DNA from: Aselliscus stoliczkanus
Lineage: Eukaryota; Chordata; Mammalia; Chiroptera; Hipposideridae
DNA: 64,000 bases
Direction of reading: 5' to 3'
NCBI GenBank assembly: GCA_033961575.1
Contig: CM066737.1
Span: forward strand, 103,878,709-103,942,708
The notes beneath the pieces were generated by a model. It saw only the letters and a program-made list of their open reading frames with translations. It was not told the origin of the DNA and did not search any database. Of this stretch, positions 45,131 to 57,272 are shown one piece after another. Both the position numbers and the translations under genes were made by a program. The stretch's first letter is position 1. Every line of letters starts with the position of its first letter.

Positions 45131-46504
45131 TTTTTAAAAATACCCCTTAATTTTTTAAACCGTATTGTCAAGGATTAGCATTTTAAATTACAAAAAGCTC
45201 TTTTAACACCATTTTAATTCATTTTACACACTGACCGAAACCTACCTTCACTTGGCTCATGAGGCACCCACTTGTCTGCCCACTTAGGCAAAGGAACACT
45301 GGGCCACCTTCTCTTACCTCCCTTCCCTTTACCTCTTTCACATTCTCTTCTCCATCCTGCTAGAGGGGAATCCGGCTTTCCTTTCTGATTGCTCTGTCTT
45401 CTCTATAGTGTCTTGTGTATGACCAGCATCCGACATGGTGCTTCACAAGTGTTGATCAACAATGTGCGCATAGACTCAGGGAGGGAATACTGCCCTGGAT
45501 GGCAGAGTTATGCTTTCCCAACGGATTACATTGAACAAACTCGAGCCCAAGGGGCTGGCTTTAATCCCATGTGGAGAAATACACAGTGTTTGACAACTGT
45601 AAGGTAATTGAGCCTGTACATGAGAAAACATGAACAATGTGGCTGCAATTGATACTGGAGTAAGCTTCTCCAGACTGTAAATTTTTTTTAATGAAAAAAG
45701 CAATTTTATTTTCCTAATACAAAGGAGAAAGACATAATCCTGCCGTCTGTGAACTCTACTGCTCCCTACCCAGTGAGTTCGTTTGCATTATCTTCATTGA
45801 TAATCAAAGTGTCTTAATTTCTCTCCTCGATATGTGAATGATGGAGAACGTAAATTTGACTGTCATTATTCGCAGGGCGAAGAAGAGGAGGGAGACTAGA
45901 GAGAAGGGAGGAGGCTATAGGGCAGGAATAGTTCTGAGAAGAGCAAGTAACGCATACAGGAAGCAAGCCTTTAGAAATCTAGCCCACTCATATTTACAGA
46001 AGTGGAAGAAAATGTGAGAATATGGAAACTAAGAGATCATTTTCATAAAAATAAACATCAATCATGTTTACAACCAAATGAAATAGGAGCAAATGAACAG
46101 CAACTAAAGGCAGCGCTGGAACTAGGTATCCAGTCTGGAAACAGGCAGCCATGGCTTGTGCTCAGTGGAAGGAAACTCAACACGATTGACGCCCCTCAGG
46201 CAGCCGTGGCCAGGAGTTTACTGTGCAGCTCCTTTCAAGATGAAAAAAATCCAGGTTTCAGCCTTTCTGCCTAAGCACTAACTCCCTCCCCAAACCTTGG
46301 TAGCAGCATAGTCTTCTCTAAATTTCTCCAGCCTCAACTTTTGTTTTCTTTTTTTTTTCCTTTTCTCTTTTTTTGTGTTTTTTTTTTTTGTAACTGGTAG
46401 CAAGCCAAGGGCAAGAAATGCTCTCTTCCCACGAAAATGTCTGGGAAGAAAGCCCACTTTATCATGAATTACATTATCTAACAGCCTCTTGCTACTCAAA
46501 ATGG
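45131..46504. other. Unassigned sequence, no gene
   Basis: Frames of 72 codons (45389-45607, plus) and 90 codons (46002-46274, plus) have varied residues but no known domain. T-rich run at 46336-46390. No named repeat. Confidence 0.45.
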
Positions 46505-46665
46505 GGGCTTTAGATCAGAAGCATTGACACCATTTTGAGAACTCATTAGAAATGCAGAGCCTCGGGCCCTATTCCAGAACTCCTGAATCAGAACCCGTAT
46601 TGTAACAAGATGCCCCAGTGGCGTGTGTGCACATGCAATCTGAGAAGTGATTGTCTAAACCCTAA
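46505..46665 (+). mobile_element. MER5-like hAT-Charlie relic
   Basis: 'GAGAACTCATTAGAAATGCAGAGCCTCGGGCCC', 'AACTCCTGAATCAGAACCCGTATTGTAACAAGATGCCCCAG', 'ATGCAATCTGAGAAGTG'. Confidence 0.88.
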
Positions 46666-47469
46666 GAACATCCTGTCTAAGGTAAGGATTAGCATTCTCA
46701 TCACTCACCTGAAAAAATGAGGACAGGAGGTAAAATTACTTGACAAGGATCAATAACTGAAAAGTGCCAGAATTGAGGTTTTAAGTGAGTAATCATAATT
46801 CTAAATGCCAAGTGCTTGTCCCTCCCACCTTGCCTTTCACCATATGAAATGAATTCAGTAGTTCGGGTCGTAACCACCCCCCTCTTAACCTCATCCATTG
46901 ACTGGTTGCTCACACCCAAGCTCCCACTCTCAGACATGCATGAGTTAGATTAAATGTTGTCCATCCCTTGAAAGATTTTAAACACCAATATCTGTGGGGA
47001 GAGTGGCTTAACAAATCCCTTAGGTACTCGTGTTTAGGAGTTTGATCAGACCACTGCCTTTACCCATTGATGGGCAGAGCAAAGCAGCTTGAGGTCCACA
47101 TTGCACCTTGAGGCAAAGGAAGGAAAGGAAGGGTTGAAGGAGAAGGAGGAAGGAGAGAATGAAGATGGAGCGCCCCAGACTATAATTCTGTGTAGATCAG
47201 CCCTTCCAAGGACTTGGCTGTCCTTGAAGTTTTCTGTAGCTGCTGGGTGGAACCTGTTCCATTGTTTTTCCATTGTTTCTGTCATGGGCTTCTGCATACC
47301 GTGAGTTAGGCTTGTGTCCTTTCCCTATGGGGTTTCCAGGAAGGTGAGCACAGAAGCCCTTGCATGTATTTCCCACTGCTGCCCAGGTGTATAGAGAAGA
47401 AATGTGAAACAGCTGTACTCACCAGTGCTCCAGGCAGCTTCATCATACAAACGTCCTCCAAGACGCTAT
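46666..47469. other. Unassigned non-coding sequence
   Basis: Nothing recognised; a purine-rich patch at about 47109-47167. Confidence 0.45.
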
Positions 47470-47610
47470 GGTCACCAGCAGTAGCTATTATTTTTGAGGC
47501 TCTACTATATGCCAGACAAGGTATTAGATATTTAACAAATATTCCCCACAATAGTCTTGAGAGTATGCATTTTTCAGTAAATAAGTGCAGCTGGTGTGGA
47601 GTGGAGCCCT
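47470..47610 (-). mobile_element. MIR SINE fragment
   Basis: 'GAGGCTCTACTATATGCCAGACAAGGTATTAGATATTTAACAAATATTCCCCACAATAGTC' is reversed MIR 3' half. Confidence 0.7.
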
Positions 47611-48264
47611 GGCTTCCAACCCAGGCCTATCTGAGGCAAGAGCAATGTCATTCTGTCATCACATACAGCTATGGCATGCTTCAGTTAACCCCCTACTCAA
47701 CCTTTGATTCCTAGGCAGCTCTCCCAGTGACTCTGGTGATGTTTTCTCTCTGTTGCCCAGATTTGGCACTTTTCATAGGATAGTTTGAACTCTTGCTTCC
47801 TTTTTAATTCACATTTCTCCTAACCCATGTTTCAGTTATGCTTATGCCTGGGTCCCATGCCCCTACCCAAAACCTTGAGCCCTTACATCATCAGTTGACC
47901 AACAAACAGAGTTAGGCACAAAGTCCACTGTCTGGGAGCCTCTGGAAGTCAAACATTTGCTATTGTTTGAGCCACAATACATTATTCACATGTAGCCTCC
48001 AATAAATAGCTAAGGGTCCCCTCCCTGTAGTAGTGGCTTCCCCTTGGGAATTCTATACCCATTGACAAGTTGCTCTGGCACTGGTTTTGTGCTGCTTTTC
48101 TTTCCCCTCATTCTCTCCAAGAGAACATGGCTTGGGTTCTCTTTACATGTTGCTTCTCCTCCCTCTTTACACTGTGAATTTAGGAGAATACAGGATGAAA
48201 ATAGAACTTCCTGTGACTCTTCTCTCTTGTATACTTTTCCTGGCTCACTCTCTCTTTAACAGTT
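47611..48264. other. Unassigned non-coding sequence
   Basis: Nothing recognised. Confidence 0.4.
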
Positions 48265-48445
48265 GAGAGTTTACTGTATCTCAGACATTGTGCTACGCAT
48301 TTTGCGTCATTTAACTCTCGTACAAACAACCCTAATAAATATGGACTCTTATTACCCCCATTTTGCTCAGGAGAACCCTCAATTATAGAGAGGTGAGGTA
48401 AGTTGTCCATGATCACACAACTAGGAGATGGGAGAGCCAGAATGT
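48265..48445 (-). mobile_element. MIR SINE
   Basis: 'GAGTTTACTGTATCTCAGACATTGTGCTACGCATTTTGCGTCATTTAACTC', 'TTATTACCCCCATTTTGCTCAGGAGAAC', 'GATCACACAACTAGGAG' is reversed MIR over most of its length. Confidence 0.92.
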
Positions 48446-49139
48446 TAGTGCAGGTTACGTGCTGCCATCAGTTACTTTCATCCGGTGTCAGTGAGAAACG
48501 AGTGCAACAAGGCAGATGCACAAGTACAGACCAATATGCTTACGTGGACTGTGTGGAGTACCCAGGAAACTGGGACCCCTAGACGTTTCTTGTAACCAGT
48601 CCTTGCCTTGGCCCCATCTTCCTGCCTTCTGTTACAGGTGCTCAGAGAATACAGATGAATCGTTATTAGTTTGAACTCAGCTCTGAGCAGTATGAAGGCC
48701 TAGTCAGTGTTGATGTTGCTCTTATTTTTTTTATAAATCATGTATTACGAAAGGAATGTAGCTGCCACTAATACCTTCCAAAACTCAATATAAATGATTT
48801 TTGAATAATTCAAATGTTGGATTATTTATATGCACTTGACCTTTTCCAGGAGCAGAAATCTTTCAGGGTTGATAGTCCACAGGTATTTGAAGAAGCCATT
48901 ATGCAAATTAAAATATCATGTCTGCTAACGTTTTTGTTGTAGGCATTATAGCAGACACACAAAAAAACATAATGTATTCTCTGAAAGGGTTCACCATCTT
49001 TTTTGAGAAAATAAACTTGATACATGTTTCTCATTAAATAGCGATGAAATTTTAAAATGGCTCTGTCAGAAGATGATGATGATCACAAGCTAATGCATGA
49101 TTATACCAACAGCAATTCAGACAAGAGATACATAACTTC
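48446..49139. other. Unassigned non-coding sequence
   Basis: Nothing recognised. Confidence 0.4.
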
Positions 49140-49300
49140 AGGCTGAGTTAAGTGACCTGGAGAGGTTTGGTGGAACAGATAGATTTTAAGCTAAAGTTTG
49201 AAAGGTCAATAAAATTAAAGTAAGGAGCAATGAAAGGAACGGTGTGAAGGGTCAGGTAGAACAGAATGGAAGATTAAACAATCCACAATAGAGAATGCCT
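49140..49300 (-). mobile_element. L2 LINE fragment
   Basis: 'GTGACCTGGAGAGGTTTGGTGGAAC..TTTTAAGCTAAAGTTTGAAAGGTC..GGAGCAATGAAAGGAACGGTGTGAAGG' resembles reversed L2 3' sequence. Confidence 0.5.
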
Positions 49301-49717
49301 TTATGCATAAACAAACTACCATCACTATTAGGCTTAATTTACACTTTGGGCTTGAGTGAATAGAGAATATGAGTATCTATAATTCAGTTTGAGTTCTGTG
49401 ACTCTCAGCCCAGAGACTTTTGCCAAGCTCTTCTGGTAACAGAAGACTTGCAGAGAAAGCAACAATTGTGAGTATTCCTGCTTACTTGGTGGGCTCTCTT
49501 GGGTTATTGCAGGGCTGGGTTTTAGGGTGCATCAGATGGAGTAGAAGCTTTGGAGAAACACTGCCTAGCATCACCCAGTCTTGCTCCATTAGCCCCCTGA
49601 AGGACTCCGTACTTATCCCTTCCCAGTGAGACATCTAGGCAGTAATGATGCCACACATTGGGTTGAGCTCAGTGGCTTCTCAGGGACACTTGGGGCTGCC
49701 CTCTAGAGGGACTTATA

Positions 49718-49802
49718 GGTGATGTATCATAGAATTTTACACTTGGAAGATACGTAATTTTACTAACCATTGTCACCCCAATACATTTAATTTAAAAGGA
49801 AA
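49718..49802 (+). mobile_element. L1 3' terminus, short
   Basis: 'GATGTATCATAGAATTTTACACTTGGAAGATACGTAATTTTACTAACCATTGTCACCCCAATACATTTAA' is the extreme 3' end of the L1 type also seen at 62159-62445. Confidence 0.9.
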
Positions 49803-50100
49803 AGAGGAGCCATGACTACCAGTTCTAGGAACAGCGTAAAAAATCAAGTCTTTTCCAAAGTGCAAGAAAACCAAAGATATGGAAGACCTGCATGAGGACT
49901 TCATGGATCTATAGCTACATAGATACATAAAACCAGCCATGGTAAACTCATGAGAATCTATAAGAGGTAAGAATTATGACCTTTATGTTATAGATGACAA
50001 AAGAAGCTGCCCAGTAGCATTGGCGGATTTGAGATTCGACAACATGACCACCCTATCTTAAGCAACTAATAATTTTGGTCCATCAAGAGAGGAAAGAAGA

Positions 50101-50205
50101 GGGCCGGCCGAGTGGCGCGGTGGTTAAGCGCTGGCTTGGGAAGCCAGCGGCCCCGGTTCGCATCCCACATATGAGGGCCAGTGACACTGCCCTCAAAAAA
50201 AAAAA
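50101..50205 (+). mobile_element. tRNA-derived SINE
   Basis: Consensus-like copy: GGGCCGGCCGAGTGGCGCGG, GGTTCGCATCC, CACTGCCCTC and an A11 tail. I could not find a convincing target duplication. Confidence 0.97.
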
Positions 50206-50303
50206 GGCTACATCCTAAGAGACGACAGAAGAGATGCGAGGCCTCAAAGAGGTCATCTGCCTCTCTCTGGCACAACCAATGCATTCTAGGCTTCAGAAGT
50301 TGG

Positions 50304-50964
50304 CAAGATATACAGTGCCATGATCAAGCCTCTACTCCATCCATGAAGTGGTGGTCTCCCTAACAAAACATGTGACCATCTGACACCCCACAAAATTTTA
50401 ACATTATATTCCCCGAACTGTCTTTCATATCCCTGTGACAATACTGTAGTTACCTATTTATGCTGTCTAATCCCTTCCCCTTCTCCCTCATCCCCACCCT
50501 CCCTCCCAACTAGCATCCCTGTTTTTCCTCTCTATCTATGAGACTGTTTCTGTTTACTTTGCTCATTCATTCAGTTTTTCAGATTCCACATATAAGTGAG
50601 ATCATATGGTATTTGTCTTTCTCCGACTGACTTATTTCACTTAACATAATAGTCTCTAGGTCCATCCATATTGTTGCAAATGGTACAATTTCATTCTTCT
50701 TTATAGCGGAGTAATACTCCATTGTATAATATTGTATGCCAACTGTAATTGAATATATAGACAGTCACGAGATGTGGATTATATGGTGGAAGGGAGTCAA
50801 AGGAATTGTAATAGATAGTATGATATGGGAGGGGAGTGGGAGGGGAGAATTGGGGGAGGGGGGTTGTCACTTTGAGGAGTAAAATGTATAGCTATTGCAC
50901 TTTGTTGTACACCTGAAGCTAATTAAAAGTATATATAAATAAAATAAAAGAAAAAGAAAAAAAA
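50304..50964 (+). mobile_element. 5'-inverted (twin-primed) L1 insertion
   Basis: Left part (50304 to about 50735) is L1 3'-UTR upstream sequence in reverse ('TCCATCCATGAAGTGGTGGTCTCCC', 'CAGATTCCACATATAAGTGAGATCATATGG', 'CGGAGTAATACTCCATTGTATAA'). The right part (about 50736-50964) is the L1 3' end in forward orientation ('GCCAACTGTAATTGAATATATAG', 'GCACTTTGTTGTACACCTGAAGCTAATTAAAAG') with an A-rich tail. The 9-base duplication AGAAGTTGG lies at 50295-50303 and 50965-50973. Confidence 0.93.
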
Positions 50965-50973
50965 AGAAGTTGG

Positions 50974-51894
50974 AAGAAAAAAATCCACAAACCTAGATAG
51001 AACCTGGCAACATTTCAAGTTCAAGAGAAACCTTAAGGCAACCCCAAATCTAGAAGGTACTAAAGGAGCGCCAAGGGTAGAGAACTAGACTAAGAACGGC
51101 CTTACAGTAACATCTTCAGTCTGCCCAAGCCAAGGAGTCATCATTCGTTCCAGAAGACCATGAGAAGTGTTCTCTCTTCTTGCTGAGATACCCCTGGGCA
51201 GATTACCCAAGGGGAGACTACCTAGGAAGGGTTGGTTGAGCCTTCCAGCCAAAGAGAACGAGAAAGACTCTGAAAAGAAATTGCCCTCAAATTCTCAATG
51301 TAAGATGTAGTTTTATCAAAGAGGGTTCCATATATACTGGTGCTTCCTAGCAGCATATTGTATAACATTCAGCAGACGTACTAAAATGGTCCTTTTTCCC
51401 TGAATGAATAGTATATTCATATGTGCTTACCAAGAGTGCTGTACCAGAGAGAAAAGAAAGGCCAATTCCAGATCTGTTTTGGTATAAGGCTTTCATTTTA
51501 TCCGTGTAGTAACTGATATTGTGCATAGCAAAGGTCTAGGAAGATCTGCATCCCATTATCTGCTTTTAGATGAAACTCACCCATTTATGCTAAATTTTAC
51601 TCTCTCTAATTCTATTTACGAATGGAAACATGATTGGAAGGCATATGCCAGAACTACTTTGCACTTATGTCTAAATTACTTAAGTACATACTTTTCCTGC
51701 TTAAAATTTTTTTCTGTTAAAAATAAAGGATTTGAAGAAATCTAGTTCTGGAGAATGCTTCTAGTAAAACAATTTATATCTGATGATTTAATCTGAAGTT
51801 GGAGCGTGTTGCTCACTCAATATGAGGGGAAGATGAGAAACATTGTGTGCATATTTAGTTTGCATGAATTTAGTTTTGTTTATGCTAAGTTCAG
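50974..51894. other. Unassigned non-coding sequence
   Basis: Nothing recognised. Confidence 0.45.
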
Positions 51895-51965
51895 TGTGCC
51901 TTGTTAGATATCCAAATGGAGATGTCAAGAAGTCAGTTGGGAAGAGCGGAAAAAAAGGAGAATCA
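51895..51965 (-). mobile_element. L2 LINE scrap
   Basis: 'TGTTAGATATCCAAATGGAGATGTCAAGAAGTCAGTTGG' is reversed L2 ('CAACTGCCTACTGGACATCTCCACTTGGATGTC'). Confidence 0.75.
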
Positions 51966-52094
51966 ACGCCGGGGGTGTTGATACTCTCACGCTAATGGGT
52001 CACACAGCCAACCATAGGGTCAGAGAAGATTCTAAGAAATGAAGCTCAGATAGAAAATTTCACCCAATGTCGATGCTGACAAATGAAGAAATTC

Positions 52095-52260
52095 ACCTGA
52101 GAGGCTTTAAAACCAAAAACAACAAAAAGGAAACATTGTGTTTTGAAAAATTTGAAATTTGCAGAAGAGTTGCAAACATGGTACAGAAAGTTTCCACATA
52201 CACTGCACTATCTCCTTCCCCTAATGTTAATATCTTATGTAACCGTGTGAGGAGGCTTTT
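52095..52260 (-). mobile_element. Old L1 (L1M type) fragment
   Basis: 'GAAATTTGCAGAAGAGTTGCAAACATGGTACAGAAAGTTTCCACATACAC..CCTAATGTTAATATCTTATGTAACC' is reversed L1M 3'-UTR. Confidence 0.85.
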
Positions 52261-53174
52261 GATACCAAGGTGGCCCTGAAGCCTTTGGATGAACTGATTA
52301 TAAAATAGAAGTCTCAATAACCTATAATAATAAGATTAAGAACAAATGTAAGCTGAAAATTTTTAGTAATAAAAGAAGAACGTATACTTTTTGAAGTGCA
52401 TACTATAGATATTCTAAAAATTCAACTTTTAGTAACAGTTTTCATTTGCCTTTTTAAATGGTCAGTAGAGTGTTATATGTTTCACAGAAGAAAGGGAAAT
52501 CTCTTCATTTTAGATAAATCCAAATTTCTTCATATAAGATGAACTACAGATTATTAGCAAGCCACCACCACCACCACCACATCATAGCAACACACCCAAA
52601 TAAATACAGTAGATATGCTTCTTCTTTTGGATGGTAACATAGCTCTTAAAAAATGTAAGCCTGCAAACATAAATATCTCTTGAAATTTATGGCCAACATC
52701 ACAGGGTGATTCACCAAAGCACTTGTTTTCAATTATATTGTTAAATCACTTTCTTCCATGATAGAAAAAGTGAGGGAGACACTAGACAAACTGTCTTGAG
52801 AAGAGAGCTATGAAACACACATAGAATGGAAGGCCATATGTCAAGGACAAAAACTTTACCCTAAGTCTTCAAATGTTCCCCTTCCTATTTCTTGACTATT
52901 ATCTGGCAACTCTAGGCTGTAATGTCTTTGGAGTTTGTATATTCTGTTTCCAAAAGGTGATATTACTATAGGGCTCTACCCAGAAATCATTAGGCTTAGC
53001 CTACCTTTAATTGTGTTCCCTGATTTGACAGACTGTGCATTGAAATCTGTGATATTGATTACCGTGTTTCCCAATGATGATCATGCTAGTAGATGTGCAG
53101 GGAAGGCTTGGTTGCGTCTACAAATTGTCCTATCATAGGTCCCTGAATTACATTGTGTATAATGTCCATTTTTG
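52261..53174. other. Unassigned AT-rich sequence
   Basis: A short (CAC)n run at about 52562-52580; otherwise nothing recognised. Confidence 0.45.
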
Positions 53175-53570
53175 CAGAGTCTTGGTGTAGTTTAGGTTTC
53201 CTCCAAATAGACTCTAAACCAAGGATTTTGGTGTGGGTACTTGGTTTTAGAAGTGATACCAGGAAGCAAGAATGAGGAAATGGGAGTGAGACAGGGAAAG
53301 AAGAAAACCAGTATAACAATGAGTTGGCTAAATTACTGCTACAGGCAATGAAGCTTGGTTTTACCAGGATCTTCCCAGAAGCAGAAAAATGTCTCCAAGA
53401 ATTGGCCACCTGTGTTTGGAATGTTGCCCGCCCCCCCGAGGGTGTTGATTTTCCCACACTTATGGATCCCATGGACAACCATAGGGTACAGAAGATTCTA
53501 AGAAAAATCAGGACTATATATGCAATATGGACTTTGGGTCGGACACTATCGACACAGCGGTGACTGAGCT
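53175..53570. repeat. Diverged ancient interspersed repeat, unnamed
   Basis: 'TTTAGGTTTCCTCCAAATAGACTCTAAACCAAGGATTTTGGTG..AGAAGTGATACCAGGAAGCAAGAATGAGG' recalls a mammalian repeat with 'AGGCCTTAGACCAAGGATT..GTGATCCCAGGAAGCAAGG', which I cannot name. Its right part (53435-53506) is similar to 51966-52043. Confidence 0.45.
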
Positions 53571-55270
53571 TGTAAGGAACTGTCCACCTGGTTCATCTGG
53601 TACTTAAATCAGAGATGGGTTGAGAGAATAAGATGTGGACATCAGAGATGTCTACACAGGGCCCTAACCTAAAACTGTTTAAGAACCATGGCCATGCAGG
53701 GAACCTCGCCATGAAGGCCACAGAGGAGAGCATAGGGCTTTTTTGGGCCTGTTAGAGAAGGAAACACACTAATGGTTCTCTGAACCTTTGATTTGGGTAA
53801 AAATCTTTTTGCCATCATTAAAAGAAGATTCAATAAGGCATTGTCTTGGACATCCATGCTCTGAATATTTCCATTTGAGGAGGGGTACAAGCAAAACTTC
53901 GGTGGTAAAAATCGCATAGTAGAGAGAAACTCAAAGAAATTTTTTTTTTGATGAACTGTATTCATCATGTACAGTAATAACGTTCCAAAGGATGAAAGTT
54001 GGAGGTAGCCTGCAGTCTATGCTTTTGCTCTTCTATTTTCTAATAGTCATTTCTCTCTTTCTCTCCCTCCATCCTCACTATCTCCCCTCCTCCCTTCCCC
54101 CTGAATTTGTCAATAGTGTTATTGATGTTTATTTGTTTGTTTTTACTCTTTTCAAATGACCAGGTGACTTGGTCTCACCCTAACCATGGAACATCCAAGA
54201 TGAAAAAAATGTGGTGGCCATTACAAGGGGACAAGTAGAATCTTCATCTGGAAAAGAATCTTCAATGGACCTAATCACCACATGAAAAAAGGTAAAGAAT
54301 GGGAAAGTTTGGGTCTGTTATTAAATAGGGGGCTGGGTAGAAATTTCTGCAGTGTCTGAAAGCCAGCTTCAGAGTGCAGCAGGCATTACATTTACAGAAG
54401 CCTAAAGGCTGCCCAATCCTGCCTAAGGCAGGTGATAACCAATCCATCAGCCAGGCTGCACCCCGTTCAAGTAGCATCATATTTGGCCCACATGGGAAGA
54501 CCATCTTCTCCAGCATGTCACTTAACCTCCTCCTGAGTCACCTCCTGACCAAAAGGGACAGCGTCTAGCTGAGCCTCAGACACAACAGCAATGAGCCTAC
54601 TCTTTTCTCTCTCCAACAGTGACTCACTGATTTGTGTGAGCCTAATCCCTTACTTTGTAAATGAACGGTTTACTCAAACAATGTAAAGATGTGTCAAAAA
54701 TTTACATAGATACCTTTGTGGTTTTCATTCTTGAGTAGTAATGGATGAAGTCAACTTACATTCTATTGGCTGTTTTCATTAAAATTCAAAACAGTGCTAC
54801 TGTTTCATCTATTCCTATCTCTTCTGAGGGATTCTCCCTTTGATATCTAGCTTTTCCACTAATGAAATACATTCACTAGTATGGCTCTCGCAGGGCTATA
54901 TGTAAAGCTGAAGCATACCAATAAAAGCATACAATCACCAGTTTTGTCTATCATTCATCATAAAGTAGAGGTGATGGTGGAAGGCTTCAACCGGTCACTC
55001 TTTCATTTCAGGATGAAAAAGGCCTTCTAAAGAGCATGCCTTTCTTGAGAATGATCCTGTCTGGGTGGACTTAACCCCTAGCTCCACTTGTTACATCAAC
55101 ATAGAAGGCAAGTATTGGCAATGAACAAGAAGCAATTCTAACCCCAAATCTGCTAACCTCGGGGGCATTTCTGCTGAAAATTACAATCAAAGCCTCCAGG
55201 AATGAAAAGAAACTAAAACTTGACTCTAAATGAATCTAACCTAGTTATTTACATAAACTGGACTGAATCT
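53571..55270. other. Unassigned sequence, no gene
   Basis: About 1.7 kb. A polypyrimidine patch at 54045-54105. Frames of 99 (53669-53968, minus) and 81 codons (54271-54516, minus) lack domains. Confidence 0.45.
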
Positions 55271-55271
55271 G

Positions 55272-55350
55272 TTGGGTGGTTGGAAAAGTCATGACGTATT
55301 TTTTCTGTTTTTTGTTGCAAAAATGTGTCATGATTTTTCCGACAACCCAA
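55272..55350. mobile_element. Palindromic mariner-type MITE, copy 2
   Basis: 79 bp from TTGGGTGGTTGGAAAAGTCA to TTTTTCCGACAACCCAA. The right flank is TA (55351-55352); the left flank is TG, probably a mutated TA. The arms pair as in copy 1. Confidence 0.87.
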
Positions 55351-55352
55351 TA

Positions 55353-56059
55353 GATTATATATGAGTAAGATGTAACATCAGTTGTGGAAAGGAATTCTAT
55401 AATAGGGACTCTTAATGATCCTGAGCAAAAAGAATGAGTTATTTTATTTCACTAAAAAAAAAAATGTCTCTGAAAAAAACAACGAATACAAAGAACTTAA
55501 TTCTCTTCTATCGAAACCACTCATAGATCCATAATGTGGTGTGGCCAGTAAAAAGGCAGTGGGCTTTGTCATTTTAGCCATTTCTCCCCTTGGAGGGCAG
55601 AAGGGATGTGAGGTAAAATACTTGTAGGTTATTGTCACAAATATTTGGCCCTGCATTAAATGGCTCCATGCTCCTGAAGTTTTGCAGTTCCTTCCTGGAC
55701 AATGTATTATTTTGTCCTCTTCCTTAAAGCTGGTTGTCACTTAACATAGCTATTAAAATGCCTACTTAGAGTATTTTTCAAAGTGTACTATACATACCTT
55801 TTCATACATGAACTTTTTTGACCTTGGATACTAATGAGTGTGCAGGTGAGTATGTGTGTGCCCATGCATATGTGTGTGGTGCCCATTTGTGTCTGAATAT
55901 ACACATTTTGCCAATTCCCGAAACTCAGTTTTATTTCTATTAGTTAAGTTTAGCAAGTTATTGAATTCTGGTAAACTGCAACTCTTGTCATCTTCATGAT
56001 AGTTTTTGAGAGAACTTTTGGCTTTGATAGGTAAGTTTTTGTGACTTAGTGGTAACCAA
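55353..56059. other. Unassigned non-coding sequence
   Basis: Nothing recognised apart from a loose GT-rich patch at about 55850-55880. Confidence 0.45.
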
Positions 56060-56780
56060 TGTTTTATATCATTTTATTTTTACATTTATTTTGAAACATT
56101 TCAGTCATAGAAAAGGGTATTGAAGTAACATATTTGTAAGATGCATATGTACATCTCACCCAACTTATGATATATTGCGAAAATAAATGAAATATTACCA
56201 AAAGAATTGATGCCTTTTGATCAAAATTCATATTCTTCCATAAATAATCATAACCTAAGATGTAGTGTATTTCTTTGTAGTTTCATTATGTACATATGAT
56301 TGCTTGAATAATATTTAATATTTAAAACTCTGCATAAGTGGCATATTCTTTGTATCCTTTGGAAAGTTGCTTTCTTCGTTCATATTAAACTTAGATTTTC
56401 ATCTATGTGGACACCTATAGCTCTGGGCCAGTGGATGTTTAATTGCTGTGTATTATTCTGTTGGATAGGTAAGCAATAACTGAAACAGTCTCTTGATGAT
56501 TATTGACCTTTGAGTTCTTCATATTTTTGCTGTCATAAAATTGCCTCTAATAGTAGCCAGTGTTGTATTTGCATCTGTACGTGCATGTGTGAGAGTTTAG
56601 GCAGCACACAGACTGAGGAGTACCGTCTCTGGGTTATAGGATAGACATAACATTGATAGATATTGCCAAGGTGAACTCGAAATTTTTGCACAAATTTATA
56701 TTCCTAGCATCAGGGTATTTTTACCAGGTTTTAATTTACATTTCCATGATTACTAGCGAATTTGCGGAAACCTTATATAT
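56060..56780 (-). mobile_element. Old L1 (L1M type) 3' region
   Basis: 'ATTTTGAAACATTTCAGTCATAG', 'GTGGCATATTCTTTGTATCC', 'CAGTGGATGTTTAATTGC', 'TGCTGTCATAAAATTGCCTC', 'TTTATATTCCTAGCATCAGGG', 'TTTACATTTCCATGATTACTAGCGAATTTG' follow reversed L1M. Confidence 0.85.
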
Positions 56781-57169
56781 ACGCATACTATATGCTTGCA
56801 GGCTTGCAAGTTCTGCTTAAGTTTGAGGATAGAGCCAACTGCATGACCACAAGATGGTTGTCAGCTGCTACTGTTGGATAGACAGGAAACCGGCCCGTAT
56901 CCTAGACCTTTCTCTAATCAGAAGCCAAGGTCATCTGCCATGGGCATCGTGGGGTGGGGTAAGACGGGGTGAGAATGGTCACGATATATGTATATCCTCT
57001 TAACAACAATCATGATAGCCAGTTTCCCTAGCATGATACCCTTGATGCTATTTGAATTATAGCCTTATCCTTCAAATATTACCTGTAATATGAATTCAGT
57101 AAATATGATGTCCCCATCCAACCATTTACTTTGATGCGGGTAGGGGAAGAGGAGTTGGGAGAGAATGCG

Positions 57170-57272
57170 TGCAGATAGTAACTCCTAAATCATCGAATTG
57201 AGTGAGATATAATTAAGTAATATATAAAGTGCTCAGCCCTAAAGCTGGAAGTATTCACTCAATAAAGGTAAG
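57170..57272 (+). mobile_element. MIR SINE 3' fragment
   Basis: 'GAGTGAGATATAATTAAGTAATATATAAAGTGCTCAGCCC..AGTATTCACTCAATAAAGG' matches the MIR 3' part. Confidence 0.7.

Noticed and set aside
45389..45607. 72-codon frame with balanced residues (possible exon)
   Set aside because: No family recognised and no partner exon seen.
50101..50205. tRNA gene
   Set aside because: Box A and B-like sequences are present, but the ends, A-tail and eight dispersed copies show a SINE.
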